Of a stretch of DNA of 41,923 nucleotides, positions 24,163 to 32,066 are shown one piece after another (positions within the stretch are counted from its first letter, which is position 1; each line of letters starts with the position of its first letter). Location: NCBI GenBank assembly GCA_015061865.1, contig SUVU01000005.1, positions 1-41,923 on the forward strand. The letters run 5' to 3'. The notes beneath the pieces were generated by a model. The model had not been told where the DNA came from. It saw only the letters and a list, made by a program, of their open reading frames with translations, and ran no database searches. The translations under genes and the position numbers were made by a program. The DNA comes from Lentisphaerota bacterium. Its GTDB lineage: Bacteria > Verrucomicrobiota > Lentisphaeria > Victivallales > Victivallaceae.

Positions 24163-26520
24163 ATGGATAAGAAAATGATGTTTCTGGTGCCCGGCATGGT
24201 TCTGGGTGCGATGGTGACCGCAGCGGAGGTTCAGATCCCGGCGGATAAAGCTGACAATACTGAAGTCAGAGTGAATCTTGGCAGACAGCAGGTGTTGTTT
24301 GACAGCAGTGTAAAAATGCGCAACGCCAATGAAAAGGCTGTTGCCGGTGATTTTGACGGTGCGATTACCGGTTACCGTGAAGTTATTTCGACGATGGAGA
24401 GATTCCCCAGCGGTGAGAAATTCCGGGAACGGATCGCTGTTTGCAAAAAACGTATTGCCGAGTGCTATCAGCAGAAAGCTGATGCGGCGGTCAGACGTGC
24501 GGACAAAAAATTGACCAGCAACGATTTTGAAGATGCGATCAAAATTTGTACCGAAGCTATTGAATATTGCCCGGAACGGCGTGAAGAATTGCAGAAAAAA
24601 ATCGAATTTTACACGATCCGCCGCAATGCCGCACTGGAAATGGAGAATGCCGGGATCAATAAACTGAATCCGAAATATTCCATGCAGGAATATGAAATCC
24701 AGCTGCTTTTGGAGCAGGGGCGTACTCTGGCAGGCAGAAATCAGCTGGTGCAGGCCAGACGTAAATTTGAGGAAGCGCTGCTGATCGACCCGTTTAATGA
24801 GGATGCGATCCAGAATTTGCATGGTATCAATAACCGTATCCGCAAAGATGCCAAACTGCGCGCTCATGCCACTGCCCGCCGGATGACCGGTAAAGTGGAG
24901 TGGGACGGTGCGATTCCGATCGTGCAGGATGTTACGATCGGCACTCCGGATAACCAGATCAAAAAAGGTAAAGTTAAAAAAGTTGCCGGTACGGAGTCCA
25001 AACTTGCAGCTAAAATGAACGAGATCATTATTCCCAACTTTGATGTTGAGGAGGTGACTTTTGAAGAGTTGATGAAAACGCTCAGCGATGATGCAATGCG
25101 TTTTGATAAAAGCGGGGATGCCGCCAATCGCGGAGTCAACTTCGTGGTCAAACTTGATAGTGATGAGAAAAGCCGCAAAGAAATCCTGCCCAAACCGGTT
25201 TCAATCTCCAAAGGATCTGTTTATTTCATTTTGGAATCTTTGAAACATGATTACAAATTTTTGGATTATACGATCACTGATAATGCCGTGCTGGTTGCTC
25301 CCATTAAAGTTCAGTTGGAAAAAATGGAAACCAGAGTGTTTCCATATTCACTCCAGAAAAATGATAATGCCGACAAATTCAAAAGAAAATTTAATGCCCG
25401 CGGTATTGCTTTCGGCAAAGGTTCATCTGTTAAATTGGTGCCGCAGCGCAACCATGTGATCGTGACGAATACTCCTGCCAATCTGGACAAAGTCGGTGAG
25501 GCACTGGAGTATATGCGTGAAGCGGAACCGATGGTTCAGGTCATGTTCAAATTTATCGAAGTTGCCCAGAGCGATCTGGATGAGCTCGGTTTCAACTGGG
25601 CGTACAGCAGTTTCGGTCCCAATGGTAAAGCCAACGGTTCTTTCAATACCAATAATTTGCTCCGTCATTACGATCCCTCTGAAGCCAATGACCGTTATTC
25701 CGGTGTGAATAAAAACGGGCAGGGTTACGAATATAATTCACCGGTGTATAAACATACACATACCACCACGAATAAAGAAGGTGAAGTGATTACGGTTAAT
25801 GAAATCAATGAGCCGGAGCCGGATGCTGATGCCACGGTGCAGGCGATGTGGTATGATCGCAGAAATCTGCTTTCTTTCAGCGTGTATGCGCTGGATTGGG
25901 CGGATTCCAGTGATATTCTCTACTCTCCCCGGGTGACGACGCTCTCCGGTACGACGGCTAAAATCGACATGAGTGAGCTGCATTACTATCCGGATGAATG
26001 GGAAACGATCGATACCGAGTCCAACAATGACTTCCGGATCGAAGTGCCGATCCCGCAGCCGGATTTGAGTTACGAGAAAAAACTCGGCGTATGGTTTGAA
26101 ATCACTCCGAAAGCGAACAGAAAGACCGGTTTGATCGAAGTGCCGATCAATATTCCGATCACGCAGTTTGCCGGCTGGATGGTCGTTGATACGCGTACCG
26201 GTGGAGAGGATGATGACGGTGAATATATCCGCAAACCGATTTTCACTGAACGCAGCATCAAAACCCATGTAATCGTGAAAGATGGTGAAACTGTGCTGAT
26301 CGGTGGCGTGACTCAGGATTTGAGCAAAAGCATCGATGACAAAGTTCCGATTCTGGGCGATATTCCGTTTATCGGCAGATTTTTCCAGAGCAAATACGTG
26401 AACTCCCAGAAAAATCACCTGCTGGTGTTCATGACCTGCCGGATGATCAAGCCGGACGGCGCACCGCTGCTGCCGGCTGAGAGAGAGCACGGTTTGCCGG
26501 AATTTCCGCGCACTATGTAA
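24163..26520 (+). CDS. Second Amuc_1098-like secretin (outer-membrane channel)
   Basis: A protein of 785 residues if it starts at the ATG at 24163 (GGAGG at 24149-24153 touches the alternative ATG at 24154). Signal peptide MDKKMMFLVPGMVLGAMVTA. Then a TPR-like helical region with KRIAECYQQKADAAVRRAD (about 90-120), a periplasmic N-domain region (PNFDVEEVTFEELMKTL) and the secretin domain (about 420 on) with FRIEVPIPQPDL and the closing VLIGGVTQDLSKSIDDKVPILGDIPFIGRFF. It parallels the frameshifted gene immediately upstream in domain order. A 10-base gap separates it from that gene's end. The terminator at 26532 ends the operon. It would form the outer-membrane ring of a pilus-like or secretion machine. 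Confidence 0.85.
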   Translation: MDKKMMFLVPGMVLGAMVTAAEVQIPADKADNTEVRVNLGRQQVLFDSSVKMRNANEKAVAGDFDGAITGYREVISTMERFPSGEKFRERIAVCKKRIAECYQQKADAAVRRADKKLTSNDFEDAIKICTEAIEYCPERREELQKKIEFYTIRRNAALEMENAGINKLNPKYSMQEYEIQLLLEQGRTLAGRNQLVQARRKFEEALLIDPFNEDAIQNLHGINNRIRKDAKLRAHATARRMTGKVEWDGAIPIVQDVTIGTPDNQIKKGKVKKVAGTESKLAAKMNEIIIPNFDVEEVTFEELMKTLSDDAMRFDKSGDAANRGVNFVVKLDSDEKSRKEILPKPVSISKGSVYFILESLKHDYKFLDYTITDNAVLVAPIKVQLEKMETRVFPYSLQKNDNADKFKRKFNARGIAFGKGSSVKLVPQRNHVIVTNTPANLDKVGEALEYMREAEPMVQVMFKFIEVAQSDLDELGFNWAYSSFGPNGKANGSFNTNNLLRHYDPSEANDRYSGVNKNGQGYEYNSPVYKHTHTTTNKEGEVITVNEINEPEPDADATVQAMWYDRRNLLSFSVYALDWADSSDILYSPRVTTLSGTTAKIDMSELHYYPDEWETIDTESNNDFRIEVPIPQPDLSYEKKLGVWFEITPKANRKTGLIEVPINIPITQFAGWMVVDTRTGGEDDDGEYIRKPIFTERSIKTHVIVKDGETVLIGGVTQDLSKSIDDKVPILGDIPFIGRFFQSKYVNSQKNHLLVFMTCRMIKPDGAPLLPAEREHGLPEFPRTM

Positions 26521-26531
26521 TAAACAAGCCT

Positions 26532-26559
26532 CCCGGAGCTTAACGGCTCCGGGTTTTTT
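26532..26559 (+). terminator. Rho-independent terminator after the pilus-like operon
   Basis: Perfect 8-base stem CCCGGAGC (26532-26539) and GCTCCGGG (26546-26553), six-base loop, followed by six T residues (26554-26559). It lies 11 bases after the second secretin stop. The trmO ATG is only 6 bases beyond the T-tract. Confidence 0.93.
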
Positions 26560-26565
26560 ATTGGT

Positions 26566-27372
26566 ATGGACAGCGAATATATTTTCAAACCGATCGGCAC
26601 GGTGCATACTGCCGGGAAATATCGTTTTGAGGCGCCGCGCCAGGGGGTGTTCAGTACCGCCGACGGAGTGTTGGAACTGCTGCCGGAATATGGCGGTGAT
26701 GCGATCGCCGATCTTGCCGGATTTGACCGGATCTGGCTGATATTCTGTTTCCATCTGAATATGGGGCATCACTGGAAATCCAAAGTGCGCCCGCCGTTTC
26801 CGGCTGACGGTATTTGCCGCAGTTTGTTTGCCACCCGGTCGCCGTACCGGGTCAACCCCATCGGTTTAAGCTGTGCTGAAATCGTGGCGGTGGAGTCCCG
26901 GCGCATTATTTTGCGGGGCATTGATCTGCTGGATGGGACCCCGGTGCTGGATATAAAGCCGTATATTCCGGAAGCGGATTCGTTTCCGGATGCAGCGGTC
27001 GGGTGGCGCAATGTGCCGGATGCAGATAACGTGTGGCAAATCGTGCCGACGGCGGAATTTACCCGGCGGGCGGAGTTGATAAAGCAGCTTTGCGGCTTGG
27101 ATATGGCGAATTTCTGCCGGGTGCAGCTGTGCCGGGCTCCGCTGGATTCCTCGCGCAAGCGGCTCTATTGGCAAAACGACGGCAGTGTGGAGCTGGGATG
27201 CCGGACGTGGCGGATCAAATTTATTTGTGATGAAGCGGAACAGCGGGTGACTTTGCAGAGCATCAAGTCCAATTATACTGCCGATGAATTATTGCCCGAT
27301 GCGGTTGACCGTTATGGCGATAAGGATTTTCATCGGGAATTTTTGAAGGTTTTCCCCGGAGTATGCAGTTGA
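26566..27372 (+). CDS. trmO: tRNA (N6-threonylcarbamoyladenosine-N6)-methyltransferase TrmO
   Basis: A 268-residue enzyme that methylates t6A37 in tRNA-Thr. The first 150 residues form the TrmO (UPF0066/YaeB) domain: PIGTVHT, FDRIWLIFCFHLN and the family signature TRSPYRVNPIGLS, then DLLDGTPVLDIKPYIPEAD. The rest (about 160-268) is the C-terminal domain seen in E. coli TrmO (235 residues in total). The ATG at 26566 has no Shine-Dalgarno and lies just behind the terminator's T-tract, so it may be leaderless, read by read-through, or begin elsewhere. The stop at 27370-27372 falls within the -35 box of the next gene's promoter. Confidence 0.9.
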   Translation: MDSEYIFKPIGTVHTAGKYRFEAPRQGVFSTADGVLELLPEYGGDAIADLAGFDRIWLIFCFHLNMGHHWKSKVRPPFPADGICRSLFATRSPYRVNPIGLSCAEIVAVESRRIILRGIDLLDGTPVLDIKPYIPEADSFPDAAVGWRNVPDADNVWQIVPTAEFTRRAELIKQLCGLDMANFCRVQLCRAPLDSSRKRLYWQNDGSVELGCRTWRIKFICDEAEQRVTLQSIKSNYTADELLPDAVDRYGDKDFHREFLKVFPGVCS

Positions 27373-27396
27373 CAATCACTGCGCTGGTAGTATATT
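27369..27396 (+). promoter_or_regulatory. Promoter of the Gfo/Idh/MocA oxidoreductase gene
   Basis: TTGACA (27369-27374), a 16-base spacer and TATATT (27391-27396), the same spacing and hexamers as the tpiA promoter. The -35 overlaps the trmO stop. AAAGGAG lies 8 bases before the ATG at 27427. Confidence 0.7.
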
Positions 27397-27426
27397 AAGT
27401 GAAGTTAAAGACAAAGGAGTCTGAAA

Positions 27427-28671
27427 ATGAAAACAGTAAAAGTCGGCATGATCGGAGTCGGAGCGCGCGCCGAAACGCTTTTGGCTACGATATTCAGTTT
27501 TGATCGCAGTGAAGTGTTGGTGACTGCGATTTGTGACATTAATCCGGCGCAGCTCGACCGGATGCTGGGGATCATGAAAGCACATGATTATCCCACGCCG
27601 TTGACTTTCACGGATTATCGGGAGTTGATCGCCTGCGATCAGGTCGATGCAGTGCTGGTGCCGACATCGTGGAACAGCCACTTGCGGATCGCTGAAGAAG
27701 CGATGAAAAACGGTAAATATGCCGGTATCGAAGTCGGCGGCGCCTCCTCTCTGGATGAGTTGTGGCACCTCGTGCGGGCGGCAGAATCCACCGGCGTTTC
27801 CTGTATGATGCTGGAAAATTGCTGTTACGGCCGTAACGAATTGCTCTGTTTGAATCTCGCCCGCAAAGGTCTTTTGGGGGAATTGATCCACTGCGAATGC
27901 GGTTATGAGCATACCCTGTCTGAAATGGCTCGCGCCGATGGCAGACGGGCGGAGCGTGAAGTCCATAACTTGCGCCGCAACGGTGACTTGTATCCGACCC
28001 ACGGCATCGGGCCGGTGGCAAAAATTCTGCGCATCAACCGCGGCAACCGTTTTATGACTTTGACCAGTACCGCCAGCAAAGGGCGCGGATTCATGCGTGA
28101 AGCAGAGCGTTCCGGCCGCGGTCAGGTGTTTTATGCCGCCGGTGACGTGGTGACGACGGTGATCAAATGTGCCAACGGCGAAACGGTTACGATGACCCAC
28201 TGCGTGTCACTGCCCCGTCCGTATACCCGGGATTTGCGGGTGCAGGGTACCAAAGGTATCTTTCTGGAAGATGTCAAATCTGTCCATATCGAAGGCATCA
28301 GTCCCGTGCGTGAAGAGATCGACGTCGCCGGAAATCCCTACACTGTCCACGACTGGACTCCGGTGGCGGATATTTATGAAAAATATGACCACCCGATCTG
28401 GAAAACTTACAAAGATCAGCTCATCGGCGGTCACGGCGGTATGGATGGTTTGATCCTGCAGGCGTTTTTTGATGCGGTGCGCAACCGCACGGCTCCGCCG
28501 ATCGACGTGTACGATTGTGCCGCATGGATGGCAATTACCTGCCTGAGTGAAGAATCTATTGCCATGGGCGGTGCGCCGGTGGCGTTCCCGGATTTCACCG
28601 ACGGCAAATGGATTTACGAAGGCTGGGGCGCCAAAGGCAAATGGGCTTTGGACGAAGTCGAAGAAGATTAA
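27427..28671 (+). CDS. Gfo/Idh/MocA-family oxidoreductase
   Basis: A 414-residue NAD(P)-dependent dehydrogenase family member. The N-terminal Rossmann segment is VGMIGVGARAETLL (residues 6-19), followed by an acidic strand end (TAICDINPAQL) and the conserved VPTSWNSHLRIAEEAMKNG segment with EVGGASSLDELWHLV. The C-terminal domain has VHNLRRNGDLYPTHGIGPVAKIL. The family mostly acts on sugars, inositols and amino-sugar derivatives; some members open glycosidic bonds by oxidation. Substrate cannot be assigned here. The gene stands alone with its own promoter and ends at a bidirectional hairpin. Confidence 0.9.
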   Translation: MKTVKVGMIGVGARAETLLATIFSFDRSEVLVTAICDINPAQLDRMLGIMKAHDYPTPLTFTDYRELIACDQVDAVLVPTSWNSHLRIAEEAMKNGKYAGIEVGGASSLDELWHLVRAAESTGVSCMMLENCCYGRNELLCLNLARKGLLGELIHCECGYEHTLSEMARADGRRAEREVHNLRRNGDLYPTHGIGPVAKILRINRGNRFMTLTSTASKGRGFMREAERSGRGQVFYAAGDVVTTVIKCANGETVTMTHCVSLPRPYTRDLRVQGTKGIFLEDVKSVHIEGISPVREEIDVAGNPYTVHDWTPVADIYEKYDHPIWKTYKDQLIGGHGGMDGLILQAFFDAVRNRTAPPIDVYDCAAWMAITCLSEESIAMGGAPVAFPDFTDGKWIYEGWGAKGKWALDEVEED

Positions 28672-28732
28672 GTATGAGGTGCGGCGGTCAAAGTGTGCCG
28701 CCTGCAGATTTCCCCTGCGGGGATGATAAAAT

Positions 28733-28763
28733 AGACCCGGAACTGAAATTCAGTTCCGGGTCT
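28733..28763. terminator. Perfect-palindrome hairpin between convergent genes
   Basis: A 15-base perfect inverted repeat with one central base: 28733-28747 pairs with 28749-28763. On the minus strand it is followed by a T-rich run (TATTTTATC); on the plus strand the downstream run is TCTTGTTG. It lies between the oxidoreductase gene (plus) and the nitronate monooxygenase-like gene (minus) and can serve as a terminator for both. Confidence 0.75.
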
Positions 28764-28779
28764 TGTTGTGCTGACTGCT

Positions 28780-28826
28780 GATTTTACCGTGATATTCCCC
28801 CTCGCATTACTGCTGACGGTAAAATC
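28780..28826. repeat. 11-base inverted repeat at the monooxygenase stop
   Basis: GATTTTACCGT (28780-28790) pairs with ACGGTAAAATC (28816-28826), separated by 25 bases, overlapping the stop codon of the minus-strand gene. No T-tract follows on either strand. It could assist the adjacent hairpin or protect the mRNA end. Confidence 0.5.
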
Positions 28827-29850
28827 AACTGAGTTTGGCGTGAACTTGTGCCAGTTCGGCTTCCGCATCGGTGAGCAATTCAGCGACCATGTCTTTGATC
28901 GGCATGATCTTATCCACCAGTCCGACGGATTGTCCTGCCATCAGCGAACCCATAGCCACATCGCCGTCGATGGCGGCTTTGCGCAGGGCGCCGATCCAGA
29001 ATTTCTCCACCTGTTCCTGGGCTTCCTGACGGTGAATTTCACCGGCTTCGAGTTTTTTGAGCAGAGCCAGCTGCAATTTGCCGAATTCATCCGTGCCTTT
29101 GTTGCGCAACGCACGGACAGCGACCACCGGCAGCCGGGAGTCGAACTGCGGCGTGGATACCGCATCCCGGGCATTGGCACGGGCAAAGGCATCTTTGAAA
29201 TTCTGATGCACATTACATTCCTCGGTCATCACAAACCGGGTGCCGAGCTGCACTCCGGCGGCGCCCATCAGCATCGTGTGGGCGATCATTTTGCCCGTGG
29301 CGATACCACCGGCGCAGAACATCGGCAGCTGATCGGCGAAGCGGAACAAAACCTGCTGCATCAGCACGACCGATGAGACGTGACCGATGTGACCGCCGGC
29401 TTCACTGCCCTCGAGAATGATCGCATCCGCACCGAATTTGATCATCCGTTCAGCAATGGAGACCGTGGAGGCGAAGCACAGGACTTTCGCTCCGGTGGCT
29501 TTGGCGGCGGCGACCTCTTTTTCTTTAGGGAAGCTGCCGGCAAACACGATATACGGGACGTGCATTTCGCTTAACATCGCCAGATGATCCTGATACGCCG
29601 GAGCGATCGTGATCAAATTGACCGCAAACGGTTTGTCGGTTAGAGTTCTGAGTTCCTGGATCTGCCGGCGCAGCACTTCCGTCGGCGCATTGCCCCCGGC
29701 AAGGCAGCCGAAACAGCCGGAATTACAAACTGCGGCGACCAGTTTCGGTTCGGAAACCCAGGTCATTGCACCGCATATGATCGGATAACGGCACTGCAGA
29801 AAATCTCTGCCGCGCTGCATTAACGGATCTAAAAATTTCAACTCATCCAT
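28825..29850 (-). CDS. Nitronate monooxygenase / FabK-like FMN protein
   Basis: A 341-residue TIM-barrel flavoprotein of the 2-nitropropane dioxygenase family, which includes nitronate monooxygenase and the FabK enoyl-ACP reductase. Visible motifs are PIICGAMTWVSEPKLVAAV (N-terminal FMN region), GSEAGGHIGH (His in the active site region), AGGIATGKMIAH (phosphate of FMN) and GVQLGTRFV. The two activities cannot be told apart from these motifs. The ATG at 29850 has GAGGGG 8 bases upstream; an in-frame start at 29889 has none. Promoter at 29890-29918. Its downstream end meets the 28733 hairpin. Confidence 0.85.
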   Translation of the reverse strand: MDELKFLDPLMQRGRDFLQCRYPIICGAMTWVSEPKLVAAVCNSGCFGCLAGGNAPTEVLRRQIQELRTLTDKPFAVNLITIAPAYQDHLAMLSEMHVPYIVFAGSFPKEKEVAAAKATGAKVLCFASTVSIAERMIKFGADAIILEGSEAGGHIGHVSSVVLMQQVLFRFADQLPMFCAGGIATGKMIAHTMLMGAAGVQLGTRFVMTEECNVHQNFKDAFARANARDAVSTPQFDSRLPVVAVRALRNKGTDEFGKLQLALLKKLEAGEIHRQEAQEQVEKFWIGALRKAAIDGDVAMGSLMAGQSVGLVDKIMPIKDMVAELLTDAEAELAQVHAKLS

Positions 29851-29889
29851 AAGTAAACCCCTCGCTTTCTGGTTGGTTGTCCGGCACAT

Positions 29890-29918
29890 AATATAGCCGT
29901 TGCCCCGGAAAAAATCAA
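29890..29918 (-). promoter_or_regulatory. Promoter of the nitronate monooxygenase-like gene
   Basis: Minus strand: -35 TTGATT (29913-29918), 17-base spacer, -10 TATATT (29890-29895). The ATG lies 40 bases downstream. It sits in the gap after the E1-beta gene. Confidence 0.65.
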
Positions 29919-29944
29919 GTTTTACCCTGAATCCGGGGGCGTTG

Positions 29945-30922
29945 TTACTTGCGGAACGAGTCCCGGATCAGCTCAATGACATCGGCAGTTTGCGGGACGA
30001 CGACATCCTCTAAAACTGCGCTGAAAGGAGTGGCAACATCTTTGCCGCCAAGCACTAATGGCGGCGCATCCAGCAGGTCGAATCCTGTTGCGGTGATACG
30101 GCGCACGATCTCGGCACCGACTCCGCCGGTTTCCGGGGCTTCGTGGGCGATGACGACATGGCCGGTTTTTTGCAGCGATTGCAGGATCAGCGGCATATCC
30201 AGCGGCTTGACCGAACGCAGATCAATGACTTCGACATCCAGTTCGCCGCGCAATGCTTCGGCGGCTTCAAGGGCTTTGGTACGCATATAGCCCATGGTCA
30301 GCAGGGTGACATCTTTGCCGGAACGGATGATCTGACCGCAGCCGAACGGGATCGGTTCAAATTTATCCGGCACCTCCTGTTCGGTGTAATAATCCCGGCG
30401 GCTCTCAATGAAAATCACCGGATGCGGCGTGCGGAGCGCCGTCAGCATCAAACCGGCGGCATCGGTCGCCGTGGCGGGCATGACCACACTCATTCCCGGC
30501 ATGTGGTTGAACCACGCTTCCAGATTCTGGGAGTGCTGGGCGGCTTCCCGGGTGCCGGTACCGGCGGCGCAGAGGCGCATGGTCACGCCCATTTGAGCCT
30601 GATTGCCGAACATTAATTCGGCTTTGGCGATCTGGTTGACCACCTGATCCATGGCGACGTGGATAAAGTCCGGATACATGAACTCCACCACCGGATGCAG
30701 ACCGCAGAGGGCGGCACCTGCCGCAAGTCCGGTGAAGCCGGCTTCTGAAATCGGGGTGCCGACGACCCGCATGGCGCCGAAACGCTCCGGCAGTCCGGCG
30801 GTTTCGTTCCAGACGCCGCCGTCCACATCGACATCTTCACCGATGATGAAAATATCGGGATTGCGCTCCATTTCCTGTGCCAAAACTTCTCTGACAGCAT
30901 CGATATAGGTCATTTTTCTCAT
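29945..30922 (-). CDS. 2-oxoacid dehydrogenase E1 component, beta subunit
   Basis: A 325-residue transketolase-like subunit that with the alpha subunit decarboxylates a 2-oxo acid using thiamine pyrophosphate. Motifs are IDAVREVLAQEME, IIGEDVDVDGGVW, the GTPISEAGFTGLAAGAA segment, PVVEFMYPDF and the C-terminal HEAPETGGVGAEI. It resembles the beta subunits of acetoin, pyruvate and branched-chain enzymes. The ATG at 30922 has GGAG 9 bases upstream and overlaps the alpha subunit stop region; a longer reading to 31093 lies inside the alpha gene. No E2 or E3 gene is seen nearby in this window. Confidence 0.93.
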   Translation of the reverse strand: MRKMTYIDAVREVLAQEMERNPDIFIIGEDVDVDGGVWNETAGLPERFGAMRVVGTPISEAGFTGLAAGAALCGLHPVVEFMYPDFIHVAMDQVVNQIAKAELMFGNQAQMGVTMRLCAAGTGTREAAQHSQNLEAWFNHMPGMSVVMPATATDAAGLMLTALRTPHPVIFIESRRDYYTEQEVPDKFEPIPFGCGQIIRSGKDVTLLTMGYMRTKALEAAEALRGELDVEVIDLRSVKPLDMPLILQSLQKTGHVVIAHEAPETGGVGAEIVRRITATGFDLLDAPPLVLGGKDVATPFSAVLEDVVVPQTADVIELIRDSFRK

Positions 30923-30923
30923 T

Positions 30924-31883
30924 TCAGCACACTCCAAAATTCTGTTTGAAAAGTTCCGGATCCGGCATCGGTGCCGCCAGAGCTTTGGTAATGGCACTTT
31001 CCACTCTGGATTCGGCGAGGGATTGCAAATTCGCCAACTCTTTTTCTGTGAAAATATCCGGATGCCGTCTGGCGGTGATAAGCAGCGGATCAAATTCGGT
31101 CACTTGCCGGTGGTGGATTTCCGGATCGCGGTTGTCTTTGATGATCCCGCAATGCGGCTCCATGCGGTAACTGCGCAGGTCAAGCAGGCGGGGGGATCCG
31201 GTTTTGCGGATCGCTTTGACAGCTCTGGCGGCGGCATCGCAAACGGCTTCCAGATCGTTGCCATCGACAGTTTCAGCGGCGATGCCGTAGGCGGCGGCAA
31301 GTTTGCACCGATCCTGTTCGGCGGTGGAACGGGTGGTCAAAGTGGTTGCTGCCACGCCGTTGTTTTCGCAGATCGCCAACAGCGGCAGTTTGAGCAAAGC
31401 GCACATATTGAGAGTTTCGTGCAGTACGCCCTGATTGGCGGCACCGTCGCCGAAAAATGTGGCTCCGATGGCATCGGTGTGGCGGTATTTAGCGGCAAAA
31501 GCCGCCCCCATTGCCAGCGGGATGCCGCCGCCGACGATACCGTTGCTGCCGAGGAAACCTTTATTGCGGTTGAACATGTGCATCGAACCGCCGTGTCCCC
31601 GGGAACAGCCGGTGGCACGGCCGAGCAATTCCGCCATGGCACCATCGACGTCGTGAGTTTTTGCCAGATAGTGACCGTGACTGCGGTGGGTGCTGAAAAT
31701 GCAGTCGTCGTCCCGCAGTGCCGAGCAGACACCGACGGCAATCGCCTCTTCGCCGATGTACAAGTGCAATGCGCCTTTGACCAGACTTGCCCGGTACAAC
31801 TCTTTGGCCCGCCGTTCAAAATGGCGGATGGTCAACATCCACGAATAACGGTCAAGCAGATCTTTTTTGCTTATTTTTGCCAT
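30924..31883 (-). CDS. 2-oxoacid dehydrogenase E1 component, alpha subunit
   Basis: A 319-residue thiamine pyrophosphate-binding subunit. SHGHYLAKTHD and RGHGGSMHMFN are the family's phosphorylation-loop region. The TPP motif FFGDGAANQGVLHE to CENNGVAATT (GDG followed about 25 residues later by NN) is intact. AcoA, PdhA and BkdA types all share it; the short length and SMHMFNRNKGFLG segment lean towards the acetoin or pyruvate type. RBS GAGGAAA lies about 7 bases before the ATG. It is the first gene of a two-gene operon and is divergent from the DUF805 gene. A weak promoter, TTGCAT-16-TTATCT, lies upstream. Confidence 0.93.
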   Translation of the reverse strand: MAKISKKDLLDRYSWMLTIRHFERRAKELYRASLVKGALHLYIGEEAIAVGVCSALRDDDCIFSTHRSHGHYLAKTHDVDGAMAELLGRATGCSRGHGGSMHMFNRNKGFLGSNGIVGGGIPLAMGAAFAAKYRHTDAIGATFFGDGAANQGVLHETLNMCALLKLPLLAICENNGVAATTLTTRSTAEQDRCKLAAAYGIAAETVDGNDLEAVCDAAARAVKAIRKTGSPRLLDLRSYRMEPHCGIIKDNRDPEIHHRQVTEFDPLLITARRHPDIFTEKELANLQSLAESRVESAITKALAAPMPDPELFKQNFGVC

Positions 31884-31973
31884 ATTGATTTCCTCGAAAA
31901 TGAGTTATTTGTCCGTGAGTATAAGATAAAGCACGGTTTTATTTTATGCAAGGGGTGCAATCAAAAAAGGGGA

Positions 31974-32002
31974 TTGAAAAATAAATCCGGCAGTGTTATA
32001 TT
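31974..32002 (+). promoter_or_regulatory. Promoter of the DUF805-like gene
   Basis: TTGAAA (31974-31979), a 17-base spacer and TATATT (31997-32002). The ATG at 32067 lies 64 bases downstream with only a weak GAAG before it. The 183-base gap at 31884-32066 between the divergent genes otherwise shows no feature. Confidence 0.6.
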
Positions 32003-32066
32003 AAAAGTATGATTATAAAAGGAAAACTTTGATTAAAGAATTGCTGCCCGTTGTTATTGAAGAAAT

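Noticed and set aside
30923-31093. N-terminal extension of E1-beta to 31093
   Set aside because: It lies inside the E1-alpha coding region in another frame; ATG 30922 has GGAG upstream and gives the usual family length.
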